Source: Naegleria lovaniensis (Eukaryota; Heterolobosea; Eutetramitea; Acrasida; Naegleriidae). From it: 64,000 nt of DNA. The notes beneath the pieces are model-generated. The model did no database searches, was not told the origin of the DNA, and saw nothing but the letters and a program-made list of their open reading frames with translations. This document shows, piece by piece, positions 39,700-50,393 of the stretch (positions are counted from its first letter, which is position 1; every line of letters starts with the position of its first letter). Where the stretch lies: the NCBI RefSeq assembly GCF_003324165.1, contig NW_025407866.1, positions 43,543 to 107,542 on the forward strand, written 5' to 3'. A program made the translations under genes and the position numbers.

Positions 39700-41590
39700 T
39701 TATTTGAGTGACACTTCTTCCCATGATTTGTTGCCGTGTATGAGATCCAGTAATGTAGGAACAAGCTCATCAAGTGGAAGCCTTACTTGGTCGCACGAGT
39801 CACGCTCCCTAATTGTAACGGTGTTGCACTCGACGCTTTGATTGTCAATAGTGACAGCAAATGGAACACCAATTTCATCAGCTCGTGAATATTTCTTACC
39901 AATGGTTTGATTGGCAGAATTGTCCACACGAAAGGTAATACCATTTCTTGTGAATAATTGTGTTAAAGTTTTGCTCATACCTTCGAACGAAGATGCACGA
40001 TTGGAAATTTGTGAAATCAATACGACCATGTAGGGAGCAATTATTGTTGGGAGTGACAATACATATTTTTGTGACATCTTTTCATGTAAGTAATTTCCTT
40101 TTCGTACCCAGAAACACTGTTCAAGTAGGCTATAGATCAATCGACCGATATGAAAAGTCGTCTCAACAGCACACGGTTCGTATTTGTACCCATATATTTT
40201 CGTTATTCTTTTTTGGAACGAAATGAAATCACTCGAAAGCTCTACTTGTCGATCGAGTTGTGGGATATAGATTGAAAATTTTCCATTACTCTCTAATTCT
40301 TGTTGAAGTTCCAGCTTTTTGTTATTCGTCAGTGTTTCCAGAAAGTTAAGAACCACACGTTTGTTCTTTCTCAATATTTTTCCAAGCTTTTCGTGTTCAA
40401 CTTCCATCACAATATTTTCTGACGTCAATGGCTGGTCGAATGTTTCAAATGCCACCAATACATGCCTCGACTGAGAGGAATGGCATTTAAGATCGTAACA
40501 ATAATTGTTAACAATATCAACAACCTCAATCCATCCCAAAGAGCTTTTCAATTCACAGCTCCAATGATCCGTGGTTGAAAAAGACATTTCGTGTGATAGG
40601 TGTTGCCGAAATCGAATGGCATTAGGTAATACACCACACAGATCCATAAACAATTTCACTTTTGCAATATAATATGCTTGAATGGGGCTGTTGACAAATT
40701 GTTGATTCAATACATCTTCAATGGAAAAATCCATAGGTGGCAAACTCATGGTTTGATTTTCTCGTGTCAACAATGGCACCATGACATGCTTTACTTGATC
40801 CATTCGAGGATGCATGTCTCTATTTGGGTTGAAAAAGCATATAATTTCGGTACTTGTGAATTCTCTCACCCTTAACACACTTTTTGGATAAATTTCATTT
40901 CGAAACACTTGTCCTATCTGTGCTGCAGCAAATGGTAGCTTGTTTCTATTGACCTGCAACAAGCGATTGAAATTGCAATAAATATTTTGTTTCAAATCTT
41001 TACGAAGGTAATTCTTGACCTTTTGATTGGTAGATCCTTTGTTATGTATGGAAATTGGGAACATTAAATTGTAGAAATGAATATTGTGCAAGTATTTTCC
41101 TGTTGCTGGATTTTTCACACGATACTTTTTTATAAATTCATTCCAAAACTCTTCATCACCACTTCCAGCCAAAGATGAACGAATTTTCTTCAGTTTCAAT
41201 AAAATTCTCTAGAATTCGATCCACTCTCGAAACGTAGTTGTTTCTTGCTGAGTATGGATGCTGTTGAGATGAATGGCACGGAAAATCAAATTCTTGTGCC
41301 ATCCAATCGGAATGTTGTTGGAGGTGTCCATTGGCTGATAACACACATTCCATGGTCAGACTTGAACCATCCATTTCGTGTACATTTTCCTCATCTCTAA
41401 TAAAATGTTGTCTCCATAATTGCAGAATATTATTCTTGATGGAGCAAGTTGGAGGTCCATAATCATAACATCCAGAAAAACCTCCATAAATTTCAAAAGA
41501 AGGAACAATGAAGAAGCGCCGAATCAATAATTGATGAAAATCATCATCTTCCGACGAGGAAGATGTATCGTTAGTGTTGTTGCTACTCAT
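39700..41590 (-). CDS. Divergent glycyl-tRNA synthetase (eukaryotic type, two exons)
   Basis: Exons 41234-41590 and 39700-41187, with a 46-bp intron (gtttcg...ctgaag) that restores frame; 614 residues. Family landmarks: FEIYGGFSGCYDYGPPTCSI (motif 1 region), WRQHFIRDEENVHEMDGSSL, KLPFAAAQIGQVFRNEI (motif 2), REFTSTEI, RFRQHLSHEMSF, SLGWIEVVDIVNNYCYDLKC, IGRLIYSLLEQCFWVR (motif 3 region), and an anticodon-binding domain with GKKYSRADEIGVPFAVTID. Odd: the usual YLRPETAQGIF segment reads YLRKDLKQNIY, losing the RPETAQ residues that line the active site, and ...EPSFGLGR reads ETTFHIGR. It may be a paralogue with altered activity or a degenerating copy. The intron donor is weak; a frameshift is the alternative. 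Confidence 0.85.
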
Positions 41591-41855
41591 CCTCAAAAAT
41601 ATTTTTCGTTATTTTTGCAGCCAAGGACTTCTTTTTGCATTTTTAGCACCAAAGTTCTGGAAAATGACAACGAAATGCATTTCAAATGAAAATGTCATTG
41701 ACTAATCACCTTGGTTAACAACATGAGAAAAAGAGGCCAAATTCAAGGGGTACCAGTGTAATCTTCAACATTAAGCGTACAAAACGTGTGAGGAAAGACC
41801 TTAAAGTTAAGATAATTTTGGTATAGTTATTAATAGAAGAAGAAAAAACGAAAAA

Positions 41856-42923
41856 ATGGCGTTATTGAACAGCACTTGTACCACTCACTTGTTAGATCTT
41901 GATTTTAATGTTCTTCTGTATGAGGTTGTTGTGGCCCATCTCGACGATGCTTCATGGATCTCTTTCGGATCATCATGTAAATTATTGTACAACAAACTCG
42001 TCAATAACCCCAACATTTGGGAAGAAAAATTGAAATTCCTAGATCAACAATTTGATAAAACTCTCAAAGAAGAGGAATATCTCGATCATTTCAAAGGACA
42101 AGAACAACGTATTGCAGATAATTTTCTGCATGGATATTATCAATTCAGACACAACATGTTTACTCGTTTGGATTCCAATAATTGTTTAAACGACGGAGGA
42201 AATGATCTTGAGCCGTTGATGAGAGCTTGGAAAAAGACCATGACCTCAGAAGGGCAACAAAAAGAGGACACCAGAGCATCCACCATGAAAATTCAATACT
42301 TGTTATTTAAGAAATATATGTTTTGTAATATTGTGAGCAACGGCGGCTCAGACAATGCCCCTAATGTTTGTAGACATTTAAATCACTCGGTAATGGCGAC
42401 TTACAATGGGTTTTGGAGATCCTATTTTGTGAATAATCAACTGAAACCACAACAAACGTATTGTTGGTCCATTTTGTTAACACAATTTGATCGATCTTCT
42501 TCCAACAGTTGGACAATTCTTGTAGGTGTAAATTTCAACGATATTCAAGGAACACCAGAACCATTGACCACATGGTTGAGTTTTGGTTATTGCGTCAAAT
42601 CCAATGCCATTGTCAAGCAATCATACACTTCATATGATCTCTCAAATGTCAACCAAGAGGGACATTTAATTGGGATTAAGTGCAATTACCGAAGAGGTCA
42701 CGTGGATTTCCATGTGTATTTAGCAAATGGCACAATTCACCGTTTTGAATCAAACGAAAGTACAAAGGGTATCTGTCGACCGATTGTATCGTTAGTGAAT
42801 GGCAAACATATGGTAACTGTGTTGCCTTGGGATGGTAATGTCAGTAGTTTACAGTTGTCGAGCAGTGACACTGATCCACCTTCAGGCGGATCTTCCGAAG
42901 AAAAGAAATGTTTGAATATGTGA
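41856..42923 (+). CDS. F-box-like / SPRY-like protein
   Basis: 355 residues with a strong start context. Residues about 12-50 (LDLDFNVLLYEVVVAHLDDA..., SFGSSCKLLYNKLV, NIWEEKL) follow the F-box spacing: a hydrophobic helix, then Ser/Cys-Lys-L, then W. Residues about 170-340 (HSVMATYNGFWRSYFV, YCWSILLTQFD, LIGIKCNYRRGHVDFHVYLA) resemble a B30.2/SPRY sandwich. An SCF ubiquitin-ligase substrate adaptor is the likely role by architecture. It is the first of three same-strand genes of adaptor type. The F-box is weak, so confidence in that label is moderate. Confidence 0.75.
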   Translation: MALLNSTCTTHLLDLDFNVLLYEVVVAHLDDASWISFGSSCKLLYNKLVNNPNIWEEKLKFLDQQFDKTLKEEEYLDHFKGQEQRIADNFLHGYYQFRHNMFTRLDSNNCLNDGGNDLEPLMRAWKKTMTSEGQQKEDTRASTMKIQYLLFKKYMFCNIVSNGGSDNAPNVCRHLNHSVMATYNGFWRSYFVNNQLKPQQTYCWSILLTQFDRSSSNSWTILVGVNFNDIQGTPEPLTTWLSFGYCVKSNAIVKQSYTSYDLSNVNQEGHLIGIKCNYRRGHVDFHVYLANGTIHRFESNESTKGICRPIVSLVNGKHMVTVLPWDGNVSSLQLSSSDTDPPSGGSSEEKKCLNM

Positions 42924-43075
42924 GCAATCGAACTTCATAAATTTTCACGATACTTCAACAATTATTGAGAGTTCGCTAGTAATTCCAGGATTTTAAAGAA
43001 TTCATTCACACATGTTAAGAGAAAACATCTTCCAAAACAAAATCAACAACTTGACGGTGGTCACACTTTTGACAC

Positions 43076-44371
43076 ATGCTTCATTTTGCAACCCATCCTT
43101 TTGCTTCTTCGTCCTCATCTTCCGAAGATGTTGTTGTTGCCAACCATTGTGATGATCCGAACTGTTCCGCGATTGGATCATTTGAAAAACAACAACCTTC
43201 TCCTCTCTCTGATCATCTCTCCTCCACAAAATCCATCAAACGAACCTTTTCCAAACTTCTTTTACAATATGAACATGATTTCAAAACAGCACTCTCTCAA
43301 GAACAAGATGTTTGGAATGAACGAAAACGTCTTCTCACAGAAAAAGAACAAACCATTGCTCATAAAGAACATGTGCTAGAACAGAATGAACGAGAATTTG
43401 AGAATATTGTGCAAGCACAGGTTTCCAAACTCATCGACAAGAAACGCAAGGAAATGATGAGCGATTATGAAGAACGAGAAACAAAAATTTCAAAAATTGA
43501 AAAACGCATTGCTTCAAGTGCCTTGTTAGAGTCTCGTCTAGGTCCGAATCAAGTCATTCGTTTAAATGTTGGAGGTAAAATCTATTGTACATTTCTCTCC
43601 ACCTTGAAGAATGAAAAGGATTCCTTCTTTTGTGCCTATTTTAACGATTACTTTGATCCGAAACCGGAAGAACACGATCAAGCCTTTTTCATTGATCGTC
43701 CCTATGAACATTTTCATTTGATTTTGAATCATTTGCGAGGAATGGATATTTCCAAAAACTTGAGCGAGATGAAAGAGAGTGAATTGTGTAACTTTATGGA
43801 AGAGGTGGTCTATTATCAAATCTCTTCAATTTTCAATTTATTTCCGAGTCATGGGAAAGCCATGTTGATGAACAAGTTCAATATTCATGTTCCAGATATG
43901 CTATTTCATCCCAATTACATTTCTTCTAATGCAGAACTCTCACCTGACCACAGAAGAATTCAAAAGATCAGTGGTGGCTATGAGTGGAACTGTGCCTGCA
44001 TGGGAAAAACAGAATGTACTGAATTTTCAGTCAAGCTTGTAGCCAATTGTTCGCATGTATCCATTGGGTTCTGTACTACACGATTGGTTAAGCTCAATTC
44101 TGACAATACTTCACTGTCCTTTAGTTTATGTACCCATGACGGAAAATTGTATTGTTCAAGAAAGTGTTTACGATATGGTCACAAGTATATATATCAATCC
44201 ATCCATGATGGATCCGTCATTAAGGTTATTTACGAACCCAAGAGAGGAAGAATTTCGTTTCTTGTGAATGATATCAATCATGGAATGGCATTTGATCGTG
44301 TTGGGTCAAATTTGACACTTTATCCAATTATTGAGCTTGGTACTCCAGATGCTCAAGTGGAATGTTTGTAG
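43076..44371 (+). CDS. BTB/POZ (KCTD-type) protein with coiled coil and SPRY-like C terminus
   Basis: 431 residues. A coiled coil spans about 65-150 (ALSQEQDVWNERKRLLTEKE and onward). The T1/BTB domain at about 159-262 starts IRLNVGGKIYCTFLSTLKNE, the diagnostic LNVGG...T...TL of KCTD/Kv T1 domains. The remaining ~130 residues (YEWNCACMGKTECTEFSVKL, VSIGFCTTRLVKLNSD, GRISFLVNDINHGMAFD) resemble a SPRY fold like that of the preceding gene. KCTD proteins usually recruit substrates to cullin-3. No transmembrane segment, so not a channel. Confidence 0.87.
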   Translation: MLHFATHPFASSSSSSEDVVVANHCDDPNCSAIGSFEKQQPSPLSDHLSSTKSIKRTFSKLLLQYEHDFKTALSQEQDVWNERKRLLTEKEQTIAHKEHVLEQNEREFENIVQAQVSKLIDKKRKEMMSDYEERETKISKIEKRIASSALLESRLGPNQVIRLNVGGKIYCTFLSTLKNEKDSFFCAYFNDYFDPKPEEHDQAFFIDRPYEHFHLILNHLRGMDISKNLSEMKESELCNFMEEVVYYQISSIFNLFPSHGKAMLMNKFNIHVPDMLFHPNYISSNAELSPDHRRIQKISGGYEWNCACMGKTECTEFSVKLVANCSHVSIGFCTTRLVKLNSDNTSLSFSLCTHDGKLYCSRKCLRYGHKYIYQSIHDGSVIKVIYEPKRGRISFLVNDINHGMAFDRVGSNLTLYPIIELGTPDAQVECL

Positions 44372-44489
44372 AAGAAGGTATATGGTGTATCATAATGTAA
44401 TTCAATAACAACCCTTACTTATTGTTGGACCTTGTTTTTTGAACAATGAACTTTTTTCACCATCGCCTGCTGTCAGACATCAAGAAAAA

Positions 44490-46925
44490 ATGTTCGCTTG
44501 CTTCTCGGGTAACAACAAACCCAGACAGTCATCAAACACCTCACCATCATCAACATCTCCCAAATCATCATCCTCTCGTCAACAATTGAATGATCAACTC
44601 TCTTCGGAATTACTCTCCATTTTACTTTCCTATTTTTCTCTTGAAGAGAAATTACGAGTGTTGAGATTTGTTTCGAAAGCATGGTTTACCTTTTGTTGGA
44701 TTAGTACCAACAAAATTCATATTGATCAAACATGGAATCAACAATTTGTGGAATATGTAATTAAATATGTAGTATTAGACAAGGCATTACCATTTGTGGA
44801 AGAATTGAGAGTTGAGCATGAAGCAGTCTTCAAAAAGGAATTTTCAACAACTAGTTCTACCATTAAATTATTTTCACAAAAGTTTGCTTCGAAAAGCCGT
44901 CGCCTCAAATCACTGTATATCAAACCAGCTATTAGTGCAGATGAACTCTATTTTATTTGTACTAAATTACCAAATTTGACACATTTACATGTGAACATTC
45001 ATAATTGCAGAAATGAAACCACCAACAACATGATTAGTGAATTTTTTGAAGAGCCATCCATGACTGAACCTAACAATATTCAGTTCAAAAGCAATGATAT
45101 TGTTTTGCCCAAGTTGAAGTCTATTACGATTGAAAATGCCAACTTGTCGAAAGAATTCATCTCAAAATTCTTATTATTGATGCTACAGAAGAATCTATTG
45201 ATGAATCTCAGAAGCATGGGACTTGTTCAATCGGTTCAACAAGGAGTTCCATCAACCGACGGCTGTGAAATGTTAGATCATTTAGAAATTGCTAAAAGTA
45301 GTCTATTAGATGAAGCGTTTGAACAGTTCGAGAAGTATTTAAAATTCTACTGCGAAAATGAATTGAAAATATTCGGAAGCGTCAGTGAGAAGTCTTACAA
45401 AAATACCATTCCCTTAAAATCACTTATTTTCAAGTACAATTTGTCGATTCAAGATTCTGGATGTGTGGCTTGTTCAAATATATTCAAAGGTATTGAAACG
45501 TTACATTTTGATAAGAATAAGAAACCTGAATTGACATTTGGAGCTGCTCCTAAAACGAACGAAGATTCATTGATCACAGAAAATAATGGATTGACAAGCA
45601 TCTTGTACAAATTCAAAGATACTTTAAAAGATTTGAAATTGTCAGAGTTTGCATTTCATGCGTCAGGACTACAGGATGACATTCCATATAATTTCACACA
45701 AGTTCTAACTCATTTGACAGAATTGAGGGAAATTCATCTTGATTTGGGTTCATGCTCAAGATCTGTCAGCGTACAAGCTCCCTATTTATGCTCGAATCTA
45801 TTTGAATTATCGAATCATCTCGAAAAAATTGTGCTCAATGAATGTGGTGATGTTCTAACACAAGAAGGATGGGATTCCATGACTGGAATGCACATGTCCA
45901 CAGATAATTCCATTTATCCCAAACTGCATACTCTCTATATTCACAGTGGGAAAATGTATAATGTGACTAGGAGTTTAATCAGAGAAAATGTCTTTGTGAA
46001 TTTGAAACATCTCACTTTGGATTATTGTTGCAGAATTGAGAGTTTATTTACCACTGCAAAGGAACCTGCCTCTACCTCAACCATTAATGAGAAAGATGAA
46101 GTTGTATCAGTGATCTATAAGAAAAAGCTACACTCGTTGACATTTGAGAGATGTATTCGACTCAGGCGTGGAATGGAGCAATTGCTAGCTATGTGTGATC
46201 TCAAGGTTCTGGAACAGCTTGATTTTATTGACTCCAGGGAGTATACAAATTTTGAATGGATGTTAAAACTGAATCATGTGAAACAGTTGGACCTGAGTAA
46301 CAACATTCAAATGAAGGATGAAGATTTGAGAGGCCTAGTTAATTGTGAACAACTTGAAAAATTATCTCTTGCTCATAACAAAACTCTCAACGGAAAGGGA
46401 CTTAAATATTTGGCAAATTCTCCTCGTGTTTGCGAAACAATGCGAGAATTGAATTTAGATTGGTGTACCAAGTTAGAGGATGAAGGCTTGGAAAGCGTTT
46501 CCAAATTCACAAATCTGAGAGTATTCAACATTCTGCATGTTAAACGAATCAATCGATTTGACTACTTGAAAAGTTTGACACAACTTGAAACATTAATCTT
46601 AGTAAGATGCTTCAATATCAAGGATGACAATATCATTCCAGTGATAGAAAATTGTCCTCATATTAGAATTCTTACCATTCATGGTGGTCATTATGGTTAC
46701 AATGAATTCATTACTAACAAAACCATCAAAGCTATTACACAACATTTGAGATCAATTCAACAATTGACTATCAACTTTGCAGCCATTACAGACAAGGGAG
46801 TGAAGGAATTAAGCTCATTACCATATCTCACTCATCTTAATGTCCAGAGATGTAAAGTCACAGAAAAGATGCAAAAGTATTTCCCTCACACTTCAATCAT
46901 TATGGATATTGATTACAAAAAGTAG
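44490..46925 (+). CDS. F-box-like leucine-rich-repeat protein
   Basis: 811 residues from the ATG at 44490 (A-rich context; the frame is open upstream without an ATG). An F-box-like segment occurs at about 30-70 (LSSELLSILLSYFSLEEKLR, then VLRFVSKAWFTFC). LRRs of the cysteine-containing/AMN1 type are best seen in the C-terminal 250 residues: VKQLDLSNNIQMKDEDLRGL, LEKLSLAHNKTLNGKGLKYL, MRELNLDWCTKLEDEGLESV, LTHLNVQRCKVTEKM. This is the FBXL architecture, typically an SCF substrate receptor. It ends 6 bp before the stop of the convergent gene. Confidence 0.85.
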   Translation: MFACFSGNNKPRQSSNTSPSSTSPKSSSSRQQLNDQLSSELLSILLSYFSLEEKLRVLRFVSKAWFTFCWISTNKIHIDQTWNQQFVEYVIKYVVLDKALPFVEELRVEHEAVFKKEFSTTSSTIKLFSQKFASKSRRLKSLYIKPAISADELYFICTKLPNLTHLHVNIHNCRNETTNNMISEFFEEPSMTEPNNIQFKSNDIVLPKLKSITIENANLSKEFISKFLLLMLQKNLLMNLRSMGLVQSVQQGVPSTDGCEMLDHLEIAKSSLLDEAFEQFEKYLKFYCENELKIFGSVSEKSYKNTIPLKSLIFKYNLSIQDSGCVACSNIFKGIETLHFDKNKKPELTFGAAPKTNEDSLITENNGLTSILYKFKDTLKDLKLSEFAFHASGLQDDIPYNFTQVLTHLTELREIHLDLGSCSRSVSVQAPYLCSNLFELSNHLEKIVLNECGDVLTQEGWDSMTGMHMSTDNSIYPKLHTLYIHSGKMYNVTRSLIRENVFVNLKHLTLDYCCRIESLFTTAKEPASTSTINEKDEVVSVIYKKKLHSLTFERCIRLRRGMEQLLAMCDLKVLEQLDFIDSREYTNFEWMLKLNHVKQLDLSNNIQMKDEDLRGLVNCEQLEKLSLAHNKTLNGKGLKYLANSPRVCETMRELNLDWCTKLEDEGLESVSKFTNLRVFNILHVKRINRFDYLKSLTQLETLILVRCFNIKDDNIIPVIENCPHIRILTIHGGHYGYNEFITNKTIKAITQHLRSIQQLTINFAAITDKGVKELSSLPYLTHLNVQRCKVTEKMQKYFPHTSIIMDIDYKK

Positions 46926-46931
46926 AGTTCA

Positions 46932-48569
46932 TCAGTTTCTTTGAAGTACGTATGGTAGAAAATCCAATCTTGTACCGCTGTAATACATGAGAAGGAGATC
47001 TATAATGTACACTAATAATGTCCTTATGGGCAAGTTCATTAAAAACAGCTGTAATCTATCGTTTAAGGAAGATTCTCGTCTGTAAAACGGAGTGCTGAGA
47101 GCGTCACTGCTTGGCGGACATGATGTTAGAGTTGATAGCTTGTTACATTGCTCATCCAATTGTTTCAATACTTCTCGGTACTGATCCATTGTCTTTTCAA
47201 CGCGACGGTTCTTTTTTGAAGATTTATCTTTTCCAACTTTGTTTATGGATGATGTCTGATTATCCTTGTCACGTTCTGCGGCTGTTCCAGAAGTTTTTAC
47301 AACCTCGTTTACGGCATTGTTAATATTGTTAATCGTTTCTTTAAAGATTGGTAACAATTCGCGTGTTTGTGAGAGGAGAGTGTACGACAGAGTTTCAGCT
47401 GCATCAATCACATTTTCTGTTGTTGTTTTCATTTCTGCTTGAATAAGGTTGAGACTATTATATTTACACGTCCACTCCTCAGCTTTTTCAAGAATTGAAA
47501 TTAATTTTTTAAAGCATGCTTTTGATTCTTCCACTAGTTGTTGAATAGATTTTGAAAGGTCCTCCTTGGCGTTTGCAGAGCATATTGACAACGTAGTTAA
47601 AATATTGGAAAGTTTAAGCTGTGCCTCATAAATTTTCTCTGATTGAGCACGACTTTGTTGCATTTCAGCGTTTCTCAACTGATTTGACACCTGTGGAGTG
47701 ATAAATACATTGTTTCCAATTGAAGTGTCAGCTCCATTAAACTTAGCGATTTCTCTTTCACGCTCTGTTCTAGAATTGGCTTTGGCAATGCTCAATAAAT
47801 TACTCATGACCGAATCGATCAAATCATAACTGTAAAACACTATTACAGATCTCAAAATAGCCTTTATCACCTGAGAAATCCATGGTATGTCTGTTATAGT
47901 TTGTGTACTAGAAGTGGGTGATTCTGATTGCATGTTGTTGTTGACTTTCAATGTTCGTAGCATCATCAATAAATTTCCAATTGGTTCCACATTGAATACA
48001 TTGAAAAAGCTATAGTAAAGTCCAGATACAATCATATGAATAATTCTAAACGATTTTCTTTTAAACATATTCAATGTATCGACATGATCATCATTTTCCA
48101 TTCTTCTCAGCTGAATAGCTGTTTCTATTATTTCGTTCAAAAACTGTTTTCTTTCTCGCAAATTCAAAAAATCCTTCCAATAGTAATTTTCGTGATCATA
48201 ATTTTCGGAACGATCCGAATTTTTCTTTCTAATTCTAATTTCTTGATTTGTAGTATTAAGAGAAATTTTCAATTCTCCAATTTCATGATTTAAATAATTA
48301 AATAAATCTCTTCTTAAAATCTCGCTTAATTTTTCATATCGCATCATGTAATGATTCCGAGATTGTCTTCTATATAATTTATCTAACAAAAAGGAAATGA
48401 AACAAACAATGCTATCATCCAACGCCACACTCCAGAAAAGAGAAAGATATCGCTTTCCAGCCACAGGAGAAGATGTACTCAGCCACGAAGACCATGTTGA
48501 AGAATTTGGCGAGTAGTAACTCGAGTTATAATTCCTGTCATTGCCAAAGTAAGAACCAGATGCATTCAT
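46932..48569 (-). CDS. Unknown protein, possibly membrane-associated
   Basis: 545 residues, intronless, good start context. Hydrophobic stretches occur at about 50-65 (SVALDDSIVCFISFLLDKLY), 175-195 (IIHMIVSGLYYSFFNVF), 238-262 (VIKAILRSVIVFYSYDLID), and near the C terminus (IRTLLVYIIDLLLMYYSG). They are separated by helical, charged segments, with a probable coiled coil around 290-400 and a basic Lys/Ser-rich spacer near 450. I do not recognise the family. It converges on the FBXL gene with 6 bp between stops. Confidence 0.8.
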   Translation of the reverse strand: MNASGSYFGNDRNYNSSYYSPNSSTWSSWLSTSSPVAGKRYLSLFWSVALDDSIVCFISFLLDKLYRRQSRNHYMMRYEKLSEILRRDLFNYLNHEIGELKISLNTTNQEIRIRKKNSDRSENYDHENYYWKDFLNLRERKQFLNEIIETAIQLRRMENDDHVDTLNMFKRKSFRIIHMIVSGLYYSFFNVFNVEPIGNLLMMLRTLKVNNNMQSESPTSSTQTITDIPWISQVIKAILRSVIVFYSYDLIDSVMSNLLSIAKANSRTEREREIAKFNGADTSIGNNVFITPQVSNQLRNAEMQQSRAQSEKIYEAQLKLSNILTTLSICSANAKEDLSKSIQQLVEESKACFKKLISILEKAEEWTCKYNSLNLIQAEMKTTTENVIDAAETLSYTLLSQTRELLPIFKETINNINNAVNEVVKTSGTAAERDKDNQTSSINKVGKDKSSKKNRRVEKTMDQYREVLKQLDEQCNKLSTLTSCPPSSDALSTPFYRRESSLNDRLQLFLMNLPIRTLLVYIIDLLLMYYSGTRLDFLPYVLQRN

Positions 48570-48642
48570 TTTTTTGTTTGCTTTGCCTAATCAAGAACAA
48601 TTCTCGAATATAATATAATCATTAAAAGATTTAACTCATGAA

Positions 48643-49641
48643 TTACTTTAACAACATTTCCAATATTGCCATTCTCATGAACATGCCATTGTTCATTTGT
48701 CTGAAATATGCTGCTCTTTCATCAGAATCAATAGCTTCATCGAGCTCATCTACTCTTGGTAATGGATGCATAATAATTGGCACATGGGAATTCCTAGAAG
48801 CACTTAAATTTTCTTTCTTTAAACAGAACGAGGACTTGAGCTTTAAATATTGTTCTTCACTCTCAAATCGTTCTTTTTGTAATCGAGTGACATAAATAAC
48901 GTCCAATTCGTTCATAATTTCAGGTGTTAACATTTCAGTCTGTACGAGAGTATGATTGACACCCAATTGAACACATTCATCAATCACGTATTGAGGCATT
49001 CTCAATCCTTCAGGGGAAATTAAATAAATTTTCAAAGGTTGATTTCTAAAATAAATGTATAACAATCTCAGTAAAGAATGAACCGTTCGACCATATTTTA
49101 AATCTCCAAATAAACAAATTGTTTGCACTTGAAAATCAATCTTCTTGGCCACTCGATCTTGTTCTTCCTTAATTGTAAATAAATCTAAGAGAGCCTGTGT
49201 TGGATGTTCTCCATCACCGTCTCCTGCATTGACCAAAGGTTTTGTTAGATAGGACGACATTTCTTGATGAACTCCTCTCTTGGAATGTCTCATCACAGTT
49301 AAATCTCCATATTGTTCCATCACTCGGAGTGTGTCTTGAAGAGATTCACCCTTCACGCTACTGCTACTTTGAATATCCAAAGTTAGAGGATGACCTCCCA
49401 ATCTCAACACTGCACTCTGAAAACTGCACATGGTTCTGGTAGAAGGCTCAAAAAACAACAAATTGACAATCTTATCTTTGAGGATGGAATTGTATTGATC
49501 ATGTTGTTGAGTACTGAAAAAATGTTTAAATTCAGAAGCACGGTGGCAAAGCCTTTCGCTGAGTTGCGGAGTGATTTGTTTGATAGTAATGAGATGAGAT
49601 AATTTGTTAGTGCTTTCGGAATGAATGGATTGGGAAATCAT
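48643..49641 (-). CDS. pyrB: Aspartate carbamoyltransferase
   Basis: 332 residues from the ATG at 49641 (the frame continues upstream without an ATG). Carbamoyl-phosphate binding motif FFEPSTRTMCSFQSA; active-site loop SSSSVKGESLQDTLRV, which includes the incoming Lys; GDGDGEHPTQALLDLFT (His-Pro-Thr-Gln); and MHPLPRVDELDEAIDSD near the C terminus. These are all the catalytic landmarks of ATCase, which makes carbamoyl-aspartate, step two of UMP synthesis. It is a monofunctional enzyme, not the CAD fusion of animals. It is divergently paired with carbamoyl-phosphate synthase at 50394, so both may share a control region. No cleavable targeting peptide is evident. Confidence 0.95.
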   Translation of the reverse strand: MISQSIHSESTNKLSHLITIKQITPQLSERLCHRASEFKHFFSTQQHDQYNSILKDKIVNLLFFEPSTRTMCSFQSAVLRLGGHPLTLDIQSSSSVKGESLQDTLRVMEQYGDLTVMRHSKRGVHQEMSSYLTKPLVNAGDGDGEHPTQALLDLFTIKEEQDRVAKKIDFQVQTICLFGDLKYGRTVHSLLRLLYIYFRNQPLKIYLISPEGLRMPQYVIDECVQLGVNHTLVQTEMLTPEIMNELDVIYVTRLQKERFESEEQYLKLKSSFCLKKENLSASRNSHVPIIMHPLPRVDELDEAIDSDERAAYFRQMNNGMFMRMAILEMLLK

Positions 49642-50393
49642 GGTGTGTTTTCGGAGAGGTGGCTGGTTGTGTTGGTGAAGATGATGAAAATACTGGTTAT
49701 TGTTTTTTTCCAAGGTGCTGGCTTGGTCGGACCAAATTGAGAACACAATCCAGGTGATTTAATTCTTTGGATAATAGTTGTAAGCCATCAAATGTGGATC
49801 ATGCACCGGTATCTAACAAGCAATTCTCATTCATACCATCATCATCGTTCAGTCTGAATCATTATGAGAGAAGTGTTGTACGATAACGACAAACAACACT
49901 CCTTGAAGCTCATTAACACTATCCTCATGCCATGAGCTCTCAACAACGAATAATTTGGTGGGTACCATCATTTAACCCGCAAGGTAATTACAACAAGCGA
50001 GCCGTACCACAAAACCTGCAACAATTGTTTGAAATTCAAAATCTTCCTCTCGAAAAAAGAGAGCACAAGCAGGAGCAACCTTCTTTCGAGTTGACCATCA
50101 TCGTTACCAACGTTTGTTGTACATAGCCAACCAATCTCTCTTTCCAGACATTAGAAGTGAATTCAATTTTCAAAGGTAGGTAATCTATTTGGCTGGCCAT
50201 TGAGCTGGTATAAACCAAGCTGTGATACCACATGACGATTCATTCGTGCATCTTCTAATAACCACTGTCCTTGTAATACCATCAACAATTGTTGAATTAC
50301 CTTATATAACACTCCGATGATGGCTATTGATGCATCATTTAGCTTGTAGAAAAAAACAAATAGGACCTCTCACACTCGAACAACACAGAAGAA
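49642..50393. promoter_or_regulatory. Divergent intergenic region between pyrimidine genes
   Basis: 752 bp separating the two first enzymes of pyrimidine synthesis, transcribed in opposite directions. It is the only sequence that can hold both proximal promoters. Short frames inside (49932-50126 plus, 50036-50233 minus) are not protein-like. No specific motif was identified. Confidence 0.45.

Noticed and set aside
39700-41590. GlyRS as a frameshifted pseudogene
   Set aside because: A 46-bp intron of the size seen elsewhere restores one frame of normal family length; a pseudogene is still possible on active-site grounds, but not from the frame change alone.
49932-50126. 64-codon plus-strand ORF between ATCase and CPSII
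   Set aside because: No recognisable domain and overlapped by an equally long minus-strand frame.
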